From a virus, in the IMG/VR virus record IMGVR_UViG_3300043419_001215, positions 1 to 30,307 of that record: a stretch of DNA of 30,307 nucleotides, one strand, 5' to 3'. Position numbers and translations under genes: made by a program. The notes under the pieces are model-generated. The model was not told the origin of the DNA. It saw only the letters and a list, made by a program, of their open reading frames with translations, and ran no database searches. Of the stretch, positions 6,823-15,200 are shown piece after piece. Every line of letters starts with the position of its first letter. Within the stretch, counting starts at the first letter, position 1.

Positions 6823-9800
6823 TTACGCCACGTTAGCAGTTCGCCACCAAAAACCATCCAAGAATGTAAATGTACTTGAACCATTTGGATCAGAAGCCGC
6901 AATATTGACTGTTCTTGATGCGCCGTTTATTTTTCCTCTTAGTACAAGATATCTAGGTCTAGTATCTAGCGCATTACCGTAATTTCCTCTGTCTAACATT
7001 ATAATAGTTTTCATTTGACCTTGAGTACCGTCATTCATAAATGCGTAGGCTAATGCCGCTGAATCGTCTACCCAGTTTAGTGTTCTAACAAATGTAACAG
7101 GTGTTGTGACTGGAATTTCTATTTCTAATGAGTTGGCTGCTACTTCAACAATATTAGAACCTGTAATAAACAGTCTGCTGTTTGTTGTTAATTTTAAATC
7201 ACCACCAGTAACAATAATAGAACCACCGCTACTACCAGGTACAAGATTTATATTGTTACCTGTTACTGTTTGTTGTATTTCATTATTAGTAATATTAATA
7301 TTACCAGCTCTTGTTACATTTGATGTGATTGTTCCTGAAACAGGCAAATTACCACTAACAGAAACACCAGATATTGTTGATTTTAAACTTATCTGTACAC
7401 CGTTAACTGTAGTAGATGTATTAATATTTGTACTGCCAGATATTGTAACAGTTGCGCCCTTAATGACAGTTAAATTGCCACCAGAATCTCCTGTTAATGG
7501 GAAACTTTGTAAACTTGCATTGTAAACAGAACTTGTTTGATCATCAACATATTTCTTAGAAGTTGCATCACTATTATCTGTTGGCACAGTTAACGGCAAG
7601 TTAGTAATCTTTTTACCACTAACATCAATTGATGTGCCTGGACTTAAAATTAATTTTCCAGAAGATGATAAAGTTTGATCACCAGTTCCAGTTAAATTAA
7701 TGAAGCCAGCAGATAAGGTAGTTGTGGTAATTATGTCATTAGTTGATGAAATGACAGAAGCAGTTTCTACTCTGCTGTTAAATGTGACTGCTGTATCAGC
7801 ACTATTCTTTTCTATTGTTGTTACTTTTAATGAAGCCGCTTCAATACCACCAGCACCTGTTCTTTTAACTAATGTTCCAGCAACATTTGTACTGGATTCA
7901 TAAATGTTTAAAACACCGCCAGTATAATCTAACGATGTGCCAGGAGTAACAGAAATTGCACTTCTAGCTCTTGCATTAGTAAAATATAAATTTGTATCTT
8001 CACCAATGTCAGCAGTGGTTAATGTCACATTCTGTGTGCCATTAAAATTCTTTCCGTTAATAGTTCTAGTTGTTTGTAAGGCAGTAGCAGTACTCGCATT
8101 ACCAGTCACGTTACCTGTTACGTTACCAGTTAATGAAGCTGTAATTGAATTAACAAATTCAATTCCAGATAAATCATTTTTAATGACAAGTATTTTACCA
8201 CCATCACCTGGCAAGTAAGCATTAGGCGTGTCTAGTAAACCAAGTAACGTACTGACTCCACCGCCACCGCCACCTCCGCCAAAACTAGGTGTAACCCATT
8301 CTAATAAATTGTTCGGGTTAATACCGTCTGGAACTCTAACTTGTAGTACTTGGCCAGGGGCACCAATGTCTTGAGGAAAACTATAACCGCCAATAGCAGA
8401 TCCGCCTGCATTAGAATCTAAGTAACCTCCATAGAAATTAATGTAGGTGTCTGGCTTCTCTGTCAATAAGATTAAGTCATTGTTAGATGGTTCTTCAAAT
8501 GTACCAGTGTTATTAATAACTTGGTAAGGTTTGATTGAAGAATTTCTAATTTCAATGCCGTTACCAATAGTAACTCTGCCATTTCCTCTAGCTTTAATAA
8601 CGTCTAAGAAATAAGGAGTGCTTGGCGACACTTGTTCTCTTCGTACTCTAGCAACAAACGTACTATAAACGTCTTGTCCAAAATTTGGATACTGGTCATA
8701 CTCTAAATGATTTAAAACACCAATAAATCCATGTAATCGGTATTCAGGCAGAGTTGGTATGTTTAACGGATCATATCCTGGCAAATCTGGATCAATTACG
8801 TTAACAGATTCAAAAGCAATGCCTGTTCCAGATGGAATTGCTTGACTAGAGTTGTTAACTGTTGAGCGTAATCTTAATGATTCAGAAAGACCAAAACTCT
8901 GTTGTCTCATTGTTAAGATTGTCGCTCCGCCCAAGTCTGTTATGGTTGGGACATCTGTTTCTAATATTAGTTGGTCTGGATAATAATTTGAATTAGCAAC
9001 TAGCGGTGATGTGCTATCAGCTGACGTAACACTGATTGTACCAATACCAAATATATCTTGTTCGTTTAAATTTAAACCACCAGACACTAATGTTGCAGTT
9101 AGCCCACCGCTGAAAGTTCCAACATGAGAGCCTGTAATGGTTGCAGGACTAGTAGCAGTGTTGACAACTACTGTATCAGGTACTCCTAGTCCCCTAATGG
9201 CAACGTTACCGTAGTGTGTACCTGTAGAATTTCCTGCTAATGATCCTACAAACCCGTTTCCAGTTGCGTTGAAAATAGGTGCTGTAATTGAAGTAGAAGC
9301 GTTAACGGTTGTTGCTGTGACACCTGCAAGAATCGTTCCTGCTTTTACAGTTAATGTTCCGTTTAATAATGTTGAGCTTGGAAAATTGCCAGGACCACTA
9401 CTGCGTCCAACAGTTAAATTATCTGTTAAGATTGATCCGTTGTGGTTAATGTTTCCAAACCCAGTTATATTAGAGCCTGCTAAATTTAAGTTGCCACCAA
9501 GTTCAGGAAGTAAATCAGTTGATAAACTAAAACTACCGTTGATAGTTAATTCGCTACCAACAATTTGTGTTGATATCGAACCTTCACCACGTATAGTCAA
9601 TGTGGAGTTAGGACTTGAAATAGGGTAAACGCCGTTATCGGCAGAAACAGTTGTAATATTGGGCTGTGCAGTGACTGTTGATGTTAATCTAATTACATTG
9701 CCATCTTGCGTTAGTGCTATGCCTGCACCTGCTGCCAATGTCCTAAAATTCAGTACTTCATTAGTCTTACCAATATAAAATTGTCCAGAACCACCGCCTA

Positions 9801-9939
9801 AATTAGCGCCAAAGTTAGTTTCTCCGCCTATAGTTGCAAGTAATTGAAAGTTATCATTTACTTTTAAGAAGGCGGATCGCAGGTCATCGCCAGTGCCATC
9901 GTTAGGATTTATGCCAATATTTACGTACTGAATGCTCAT
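6823..9939 (-). CDS. Long tail-fibre-like protein with GNAST/TINGxxFNGT and NLYFTNARA modules (1038 aa)
   Basis: The N-terminus has the fibre head module VNIGINPNDGTGDDLRSAF followed by LKVNDNFQLL (residues 5-34). A long repetitive beta region follows (NLNLAGSNITGFGNINHNGS, around residues 150-170). Gly554-561 is an eight-glycine run that looks like a hinge. After it come classic fibre-shaft phrases: TGNVTGNVTGNASTATALQ with RTINGKNFNGTQNVTL (about 603-640), TNLYFTNARARSAIS (about 643-657), and KKITNLPLTVPTDNSDATSK with KYVDDQ (about 770-800). The C-terminal ~70 residues (WVDDSAALAYAFMNDGTQGQ...) form a separate small domain. Such modules build trimeric fibres in T4-like phages. The gene starts the left part of the minus-strand block, with an AGGAACGAG site before its ATG, and diverges from the plus-strand pair. 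Which fibre it forms cannot be told. Confidence 0.8.
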   Translation of the reverse strand: MSIQYVNIGINPNDGTGDDLRSAFLKVNDNFQLLATIGGETNFGANLGGGSGQFYIGKTNEVLNFRTLAAGAGIALTQDGNVIRLTSTVTAQPNITTVSADNGVYPISSPNSTLTIRGEGSISTQIVGSELTINGSFSLSTDLLPELGGNLNLAGSNITGFGNINHNGSILTDNLTVGRSSGPGNFPSSTLLNGTLTVKAGTILAGVTATTVNASTSITAPIFNATGNGFVGSLAGNSTGTHYGNVAIRGLGVPDTVVVNTATSPATITGSHVGTFSGGLTATLVSGGLNLNEQDIFGIGTISVTSADSTSPLVANSNYYPDQLILETDVPTITDLGGATILTMRQQSFGLSESLRLRSTVNNSSQAIPSGTGIAFESVNVIDPDLPGYDPLNIPTLPEYRLHGFIGVLNHLEYDQYPNFGQDVYSTFVARVRREQVSPSTPYFLDVIKARGNGRVTIGNGIEIRNSSIKPYQVINNTGTFEEPSNNDLILLTEKPDTYINFYGGYLDSNAGGSAIGGYSFPQDIGAPGQVLQVRVPDGINPNNLLEWVTPSFGGGGGGGGVSTLLGLLDTPNAYLPGDGGKILVIKNDLSGIEFVNSITASLTGNVTGNVTGNASTATALQTTRTINGKNFNGTQNVTLTTADIGEDTNLYFTNARARSAISVTPGTSLDYTGGVLNIYESSTNVAGTLVKRTGAGGIEAASLKVTTIEKNSADTAVTFNSRVETASVISSTNDIITTTTLSAGFINLTGTGDQTLSSSGKLILSPGTSIDVSGKKITNLPLTVPTDNSDATSKKYVDDQTSSVYNASLQSFPLTGDSGGNLTVIKGATVTISGSTNINTSTTVNGVQISLKSTISGVSVSGNLPVSGTITSNVTRAGNINITNNEIQQTVTGNNINLVPGSSGGSIIVTGGDLKLTTNSRLFITGSNIVEVAANSLEIEIPVTTPVTFVRTLNWVDDSAALAYAFMNDGTQGQMKTIIMLDRGNYGNALDTRPRYLVLRGKINGASRTVNIAASDPNGSSTFTFLDGFWWRTANVA

Positions 9940-10019
9940 TTCTCGTTCCTATTTCTAGTATTTACCACTTTATAGATTAAGCGTGAATTGCTCTGTTTTA
10001 TATATTTACCCAATATTTG
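9940..10019. promoter_or_regulatory. Divergent intergenic region with candidate T4-type late boxes
   Basis: This 80-base gap separates the leftward 1038-aa fibre gene from the rightward enzyme pair, so it should hold promoters in both directions. On the minus strand GGTAAATACTAG (9966-9955) resembles the T4-type late box TATAAATACTA, and CTATAAAG (9975-9968) is a weaker second match. The first lies only about 15 bases before the ATG, which would give a very short leader. On the plus strand only AT-rich TATATATTT-like strings are seen, with no convincing -35 and no Shine-Dalgarno for the first gene. Confidence 0.35.
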
Positions 10020-10487
10020 ATGTTAAATACCCTGATGGATATACACGCAGATAAAGATTTTTGGACCAATTTAAAGTGGCCCGCCGCCCCTAACGATGCG
10101 GATTATTCAGTATTTGAAAGCTACTGTACAGGGCGTGTTTTACTTCTAGGTAGTACTAAACTGCTTCTTCCACTAGCTACAGAGGCATGGGACTTGGAAC
10201 CAAAATATGCAGACGATAAAATTAAGCATAAAGACTGGTTTACATTAGACGAGCATTGGGACACAATTATAGTGGACGGCGCATTGGCATTGGGTGAAGA
10301 ATACTGTAAAACACTTTTGCCCATAGTCTTAAAACATTGCGACAGATTTGTCGCCCGAGCCTTCTTAAATCCTAATTGGCCCACAAAGTATGCTGTGTAC
10401 TTTCCCCGTGCTGAAGAATTGAATCCAGTGCCACAAGAACACCCTATTAACGAAGTTTACACATTTTATATATGGAACAACAAATAA
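10020..10487 (+). CDS. Small Rossmann-fold, class I methyltransferase-like protein
   Basis: The protein is 155 aa from the ATG at 10020; a TTG at 10017 and an ATG at 10035 are other possible starts, and none has a clear Shine-Dalgarno. The order of elements fits a class I SAM-dependent methyltransferase core. A hydrophobic strand and loop RVLLLGSTKLLLPLA (about residues 39-53) sits where motif I would be. WDLEPKYAD has an acidic position at the end of strand 2. HWDTIIVDGALAL (about 80-92) resembles motif IV, followed by a helix and the strand CDRFVARAF. The glycine loop is atypical (GSTK rather than GxGxG), and the protein is short, with no target-recognition domain. Activity is therefore uncertain, and it could be a binding-only relative. 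Its end overlaps the QueC-like gene by 16 bases, implying a shared transcript and coupled translation. Confidence 0.6.
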   Translation: MLNTLMDIHADKDFWTNLKWPAAPNDADYSVFESYCTGRVLLLGSTKLLLPLATEAWDLEPKYADDKIKHKDWFTLDEHWDTIIVDGALALGEEYCKTLLPIVLKHCDRFVARAFLNPNWPTKYAVYFPRAEELNPVPQEHPINEVYTFYIWNNK

Positions 10488-11062
10488 TATTAGCCATGTA
10501 CTCGGGCGGTTTAGACAGCTTGGGTATGATATACAAGCTACTTACAGATCCTGAGTACAAGGACTATAAGTTACACATACATCACATACATAATCGTAAT
10601 ATAGAAAATAGAGATAAGGCTGAAGCTATTATAGTAGAAAAAGTATTAGTAGAACTAGAGAGGTTAGGGTTTAGTTTTGTCTACAGTGAAAGTCAAATAG
10701 CCAGTCAGCCCTACAACGGCAAATTTATGTATGATACAGACAGCATTAACTTCTTTGCTGGATATATTTGTAGTGCGAACCCTAATATTGTAAAAGTCGC
10801 CATGGGTATGCAGGCAAATGATTATAATATAGCACTTGAAGATAGGCGTAAACGTGCTGATGCTATATTAGCGGCATTTACAGACGTGGGTAAAATTTAT
10901 CCTGTACTAGAAATGACTAAACGTGAGATATATGACAGTTTGCCAGAATCATTAAGAGATATGTTTTGGTCGTGTCGCAAGCCAGTGTACACAGAAAAAA
11001 ATATCGCACCTTGTGGACGGTGCGATACTTGTGTTAAGTTAAAAGAACAAGGGATCCGTTAA
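10472..11062 (+). CDS. QueC-like PP-loop ATPase (7-cyano-7-deazaguanine synthase family)
   Basis: This 196-aa protein starts with a strand leading into the PP-loop SGGLDS (residues 11-16), which in this family binds ATP to adenylate a carboxylate. Near the C-terminus Cys168, Cys181, Cys184 and Cys187 (WSCRKP, then PCGRCDTCVKL) form the C-x12-C-x2-C-x2-C zinc site typical of QueC. QueC converts 7-carboxy-7-deazaguanine to preQ0, a precursor of queuosine and of deazaguanine DNA modifications that shield some phages from restriction. It is shorter than bacterial QueC (about 220-230 aa). The start at 10472 is preferred over the ATG at 10496, because the latter would cut the first beta strand. No FolE, QueD, QueE or DpdA-like transglycosylase gene is in the window, so the substrate is open and a diverged PP-loop ligase is possible. 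Its stop overlaps the convergent 403-aa gene by four bases. Confidence 0.75.
   Translation: MEQQIILAMYSGGLDSLGMIYKLLTDPEYKDYKLHIHHIHNRNIENRDKAEAIIVEKVLVELERLGFSFVYSESQIASQPYNGKFMYDTDSINFFAGYICSANPNIVKVAMGMQANDYNIALEDRRKRADAILAAFTDVGKIYPVLEMTKREIYDSLPESLRDMFWSCRKPVYTEKNIAPCGRCDTCVKLKEQGIR
10995..11027 (-). terminator. Intrinsic terminator for the leftward fibre transcript, inside the QueC-like gene
   Basis: Read on the minus strand, TATCGCACC (11027-11019) pairs perfectly with GGTGCGATA (11010-11002) across an 8-base loop, and seven T residues follow at once (11001-10995). The hairpin begins 32 bases past the stop of the 403-aa gene, the last gene of its leftward run. On the plus strand it is followed by no T-run, so it should act on leftward transcripts only. 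The same bases encode residues 177-186 of the QueC-like protein, including two zinc-site cysteines. Confidence 0.8.
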
Positions 11063-12270
11063 GGCAATCCGTAGGTAGTTTTAAGTGAATTATAACTTGT
11101 TTGGATAGCAGTAGCATCTAAGGCTGTACTATTGTTTATATTATGGTAGAAGTAAGTACCTGGACAAGGATCATTAGTTCCAATGCCATTATTTTGGTGT
11201 CTAGCACCAATTAGTAGTATGTTGCCAGCAGGCAATGGTTGTACATAACCGGTTGAATCTGGAGTTACGAGTACACCATTTTTATAAACACTTATGCCCA
11301 TGCCGTTTTCATGTGTAAATGCCCAGTGTGTTCTGGATCCAATGTTGGCTACAGTATAATTGTTTACTCCAAGTGGCGACCCAACTGCCAAATTAGTAGT
11401 ACTATTAAAATAAGCAAAGTGTCCGCTAGCGGTATCGTAAATTTCGTTGCCCCATAAAGTAGCCCAGAATTGTGTTGGAGCTACTTCAGCAATGATTTCT
11501 ACAGTCCAACTATAGCCTAGTGATAACGTTGTGTTGATAACTGCTGGTCTAAATCTATTCACCGTACTAGAATATGTTGATCCAATAAAATAATCAGCAA
11601 TACTCAAGTAACCAACTTTACCTTGAAAGGCATTGCTAGTAATCATGTTGGCAGTATCGGCAATACCAATGCCAAAATATTCAGTAGTAGGTCCTGGCCC
11701 TTGTCTAATGTATGTTGGCAAGCCTGTAGTAGCCACACCATTTAATTCAAATGTATGATTGCCGTTAACTTCCTCAGCAAAGTAAATGTGGTTCCATTGA
11801 TGTAATGTTACAGTATTAGTTGATATAAAACTTTGTGTGCCGGCACCATTCCAAAATCTAGCTCTGATATAATTATTACTGTCTATTTCTAACACGCTAT
11901 AATGATAACTTGAAAGGCCATTATTTTGCTGGTCCATCTCATTCATTATCTGACAATTGTTAGCAGTAGGCCAGAACCACAAGTTAATAGCAATAGCATT
12001 AGTTTGCCAAGCATTGCCGTAGCCTATGTTTGTACTGATCATCCACTCTGTGCCAGTAAAGTTGCGAGTCTTACCTGTGTAACTTCCATCTCGATAAGTG
12101 TAACTTGGATTTGCTGGGGCAGGGTCAGAATAAACTGAGTTAGCACCTGTGCCGCCAAATGCGTACCAACTATCGTTGTCGCCAGACCAGAAAAACTCAG
12201 CAGGTGTTGGAGGCGGAGTTCCGCCGCCTCCTGTACTGATACTTGCTATTAGACCTTGAATAATTGTCAT
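11059..12270 (-). CDS. Double LamG/concanavalin-like lectin protein, probable fibre tip (403 aa)
   Basis: After a short leader and a GGGGTPPPTP linker (residues 14-23) come two similar beta-sandwich domains of the LamG/concanavalin A-like type. The first (about 70-220) contains AIAINLWFWPTAN, SVLEIDSNNYIRARFWNG and the hallmark WNHIYFAEEVNGNHTFELNG. The second (about 250-400) contains SWTVEIIAEVAP, THWAFTHENGMGISVYKNG and GNILLIGARH. The W-x-H-(I/A)-x-F followed by a 'yvNG' strand is characteristic of Laminin_G_3-type sugar-binding domains. There is no signal peptide. The gene is the last of the leftward run from the right, 1 base after the 1381-aa gene, and is followed by an intrinsic terminator. 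Such domains at phage fibre ends typically bind host glycans; that role is inferred, and structural decoration of the virion is the alternative. Confidence 0.75.
   Translation of the reverse strand: MTIIQGLIASISTGGGGTPPPTPAEFFWSGDNDSWYAFGGTGANSVYSDPAPANPSYTYRDGSYTGKTRNFTGTEWMISTNIGYGNAWQTNAIAINLWFWPTANNCQIMNEMDQQNNGLSSYHYSVLEIDSNNYIRARFWNGAGTQSFISTNTVTLHQWNHIYFAEEVNGNHTFELNGVATTGLPTYIRQGPGPTTEYFGIGIADTANMITSNAFQGKVGYLSIADYFIGSTYSSTVNRFRPAVINTTLSLGYSWTVEIIAEVAPTQFWATLWGNEIYDTASGHFAYFNSTTNLAVGSPLGVNNYTVANIGSRTHWAFTHENGMGISVYKNGVLVTPDSTGYVQPLPAGNILLIGARHQNNGIGTNDPCPGTYFYHNINNSTALDATAIQTSYNSLKTTYGLP
12209..12231 (-). other. GC-rich hairpin in the early codons of the 403-aa gene
   Basis: GGAGGCGG (12209-12216) is complementary to CCGCCTCC (12224-12231), with 7 bases between, giving an 8-bp mostly G-C stem. 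It lies about 40 bases into the coding region, over the Gly4-Thr-Pro3 linker. Gly codons (GGN) followed by Pro codons (CCN) make such hairpins naturally, so a regulatory role is not implied. It lacks a following T-run. Confidence 0.55.
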
Positions 12271-12271
12271 A

Positions 12272-15200
12272 TTAGATATCCATAGTTACATCGGGACCCG
12301 TTAACATCCAACTGTCAGGATCTACTTTCATAATAGTGTAAACGTTGGCATTATCATTGTTGGCATTGAACTGCCAGTTGCCTTGATCAAAAGTGTTACT
12401 GCCTGCTACTAAAAATTGTACATCACTGTTGCCGTCATTGTTAACATATATTCTACAGTTGTTAAAGTCGCCTATGACTACGGTTACAGTAAATCCAATT
12501 GGCAATGGCACGTCGGCATTACTTGGAATTTTAATAGTTGAATTAAACTGATCTGGATTGTTATCATAAAAGATAAACTTGCCATTCATACTAGCGTTTA
12601 ACCAAGTAGTGTTGTCGCCATTGTCTACTGAGTGACGAGCAATACCTGCTGATTTCAATTCACTACCATCAACAAATACTAACTTACCTTCTCCGCCAAG
12701 TACATAACCTGCTGGTGTAACACTACCTACTACGTCTGCTGTAACACTGATGCTACTGCCTGCTGTTGTAAAGGTAGTCTGATCTACATCTGGAATAGTT
12801 GCGGCAGTGACCACAGCATTACTGGTGTTATCTGTCCAGGCAGCGTTTGGATCCTCACTCCAAATCCAACGTCCGTATGTACCCAGGCCAGCACCACTGG
12901 TGTTAAACTTAAAGGACAAGGCTACAAAGTAGTTGTCGTTTTCGTCATAAGCATTACCAGCGTAGTAAATATCGTCGCCCTGTACAGACATAGGTTGTAT
13001 GTCGTAGTCTTCCATGTCATACATAGCATACTTTTCTTGGTTGTCCAAGTAGCGAGCCCAGATTAAACTACCGTCGGTTTTGCTCAACTTCATAAAGGAC
13101 CAAAGATTGTGGCTGTTATTTGGATCGTTTTGATTGTAGAAACTACCACCAACAATGATGTCACCGTTAGTGTCTAAGACCATTGATGGTTGATTGTTCC
13201 ATTCGTCGCTGTTATTTTGTGCTACTTGCCATACCAGTGTGCCTGTGCTAGTTAATTTGGTAACAATAGTATTGCCGTCGTTATTAGTAGCACTGGTATA
13301 GACATTGCCTGTACCGTCAACTGCTATTGTGCCAGCATCATTACCGTCTCCTGTGTTGTCTTCAACATACTTGACCCATATAGTATCACCAGTACTAGGA
13401 TTAAACTTGAACAAGGCTATTTCGTTGGTGTTGTTATAAAACTCACCTAGAGCGTAGATGCTGTCGTCAAAATTGTCATAGACTACAGAACTAAACTGTT
13501 CCCATTCGCCGGTGCCGTATGTATGTGACCAACCGTCAGTTAAAATAAATGCTTGACTGTTTAGTCCTCTACGTATGTTCCAAGTACCTGTGTAAGTTCC
13601 TAGTCCCACTCTAATGCTGTCAGGAGTTGTGCTATTAGTGCCAAAGCCACTAAGGTCACCAACTGTATATAATATCCCACCTATCTGATTAACTTCATCA
13701 GTAATAGTTGTTGATATAGTTGTGCTACCGATTGTAATGGTCAGTGTTGTACCCACGTTCATTAATGAGTTAATGGTTGTAAGTGTGTTTTCAACATAAA
13801 CAATCCACGGCCCAAGACTATTACTAATATTAAGATTCTCAACGGAATAATCAGTGTTAATGCTGTATAAATTAGTGTTCTCAGTACCACGATAGTCAAC
13901 ACCTTGACTCATAACGATACGAGTAGTTGCGGCTACTTGATTTGAAACTCGACCTACTGGATTGCTATTAATAACAATATAGTTGCCGCCGTAGTCATAC
14001 AACGAAAATACAATGTCATTACCATTGTTGTCAATAGTGTATGTTTCACCAGGTTGTACAGTTGTTCCCTGTGGCAATTCAAAACGCCACAGTCCGCCAG
14101 TATTTTGTACATCGCTTATTGTTGCCCAGTCAGTAATACCCGGGCCACTTACTCGCCATCCAGTTTGTACTGCTGAGAATCCTGGATAATCTTCAGTCGA
14201 GAAATATACAAACTCGTCTGTACTATTAGCCCAAGATGTACCCGACAATGTAACAGTGTTAATACCTCCCATTAGACTACCGCGAACTTTTACAACATCG
14301 CCGCTGCCATAACCTTGGCCGGCTTGTTGTACACCCCAAGCATCAATCATGCCGCCTGTAAAATCACCGTTAGTCAATCCTGCTGGGACATATCTAAGTT
14401 GAACTGTTAGTACACTCTTGTTGATCAGTATTGATGTAACATTGTATGTGTAGTCAACGGGAATTGTTCCGTTACTGACAGTGACACCAGCTTCAAAAAT
14501 ACCACCACCTATGTCTGACCAAGCAGTGGTTTGGTTAAGTAGGAAAGTTCCGCCAGTGGAAACTATTGTAAGTGAATAAGCACCAGTTTGTGCTAGTAAG
14601 TGTGTTTGAGCGATGCCGTTACTCCAACTTGCGTCAAGACGCAGTTGAAATGTAGTTCCGCCGTTACCAACTACAAATTGTAATTGCCCGACAGCATAAT
14701 CTGTAGTTTCAGTATAAGTTTGTGGACCACCTGTACCAGTTACTGTGGTTACTGGTAAGTCGCTAAAGTAGTTAATGTTGTCTGGTGTGTACCAAGCATT
14801 GGCATTTTGTGGATCATTTTGAACTTCAAAATTGTTATAGTTCCACGGTACTATTGGACTAGACAAACTGCTGTTAGCCACAGTTAGTACGTTGACCTTA
14901 CTGCCCCAAGTTTCTCTATTAGGAGTAAGATTATTATCGATAATTGTTTCGCCGTCTAATGATCCTGCTATAATATGACTATTTTGAGGGCCTACAGCAA
15001 ATGCTCTTATGCGTTTACTACCAATGTTGTTAGTCGATACTGTATAAGAACCGTTAACAGTTCCATCAGATAGATTTAATGTTAATACAGCAATTTCTCT
15101 TTCTTCTGTGCCAGTAGTAAAATAAGTGATACCGACTACTAATAAGTTTCCATCAATGGTCAATGTTCTTGGAACAGCTTCATAACCGTCAATTTCGTCA

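Noticed and set aside
7106-9628. Several plus-strand open frames of 67-139 codons inside the 1038-aa fibre gene, and similar ones at 21098-28624
   Set aside because: They are rich in Val, Leu and Pro as expected for the complement of Thr/Asn/Gly-rich fibre codons, have no homology signals, and overlap confidently assigned genes.
10472-11062. A complete 7-deazaguanine DNA modification cluster
   Set aside because: Only the QueC-like step is present; FolE, QueD, QueE and a DpdA-type transglycosylase are absent from the window.
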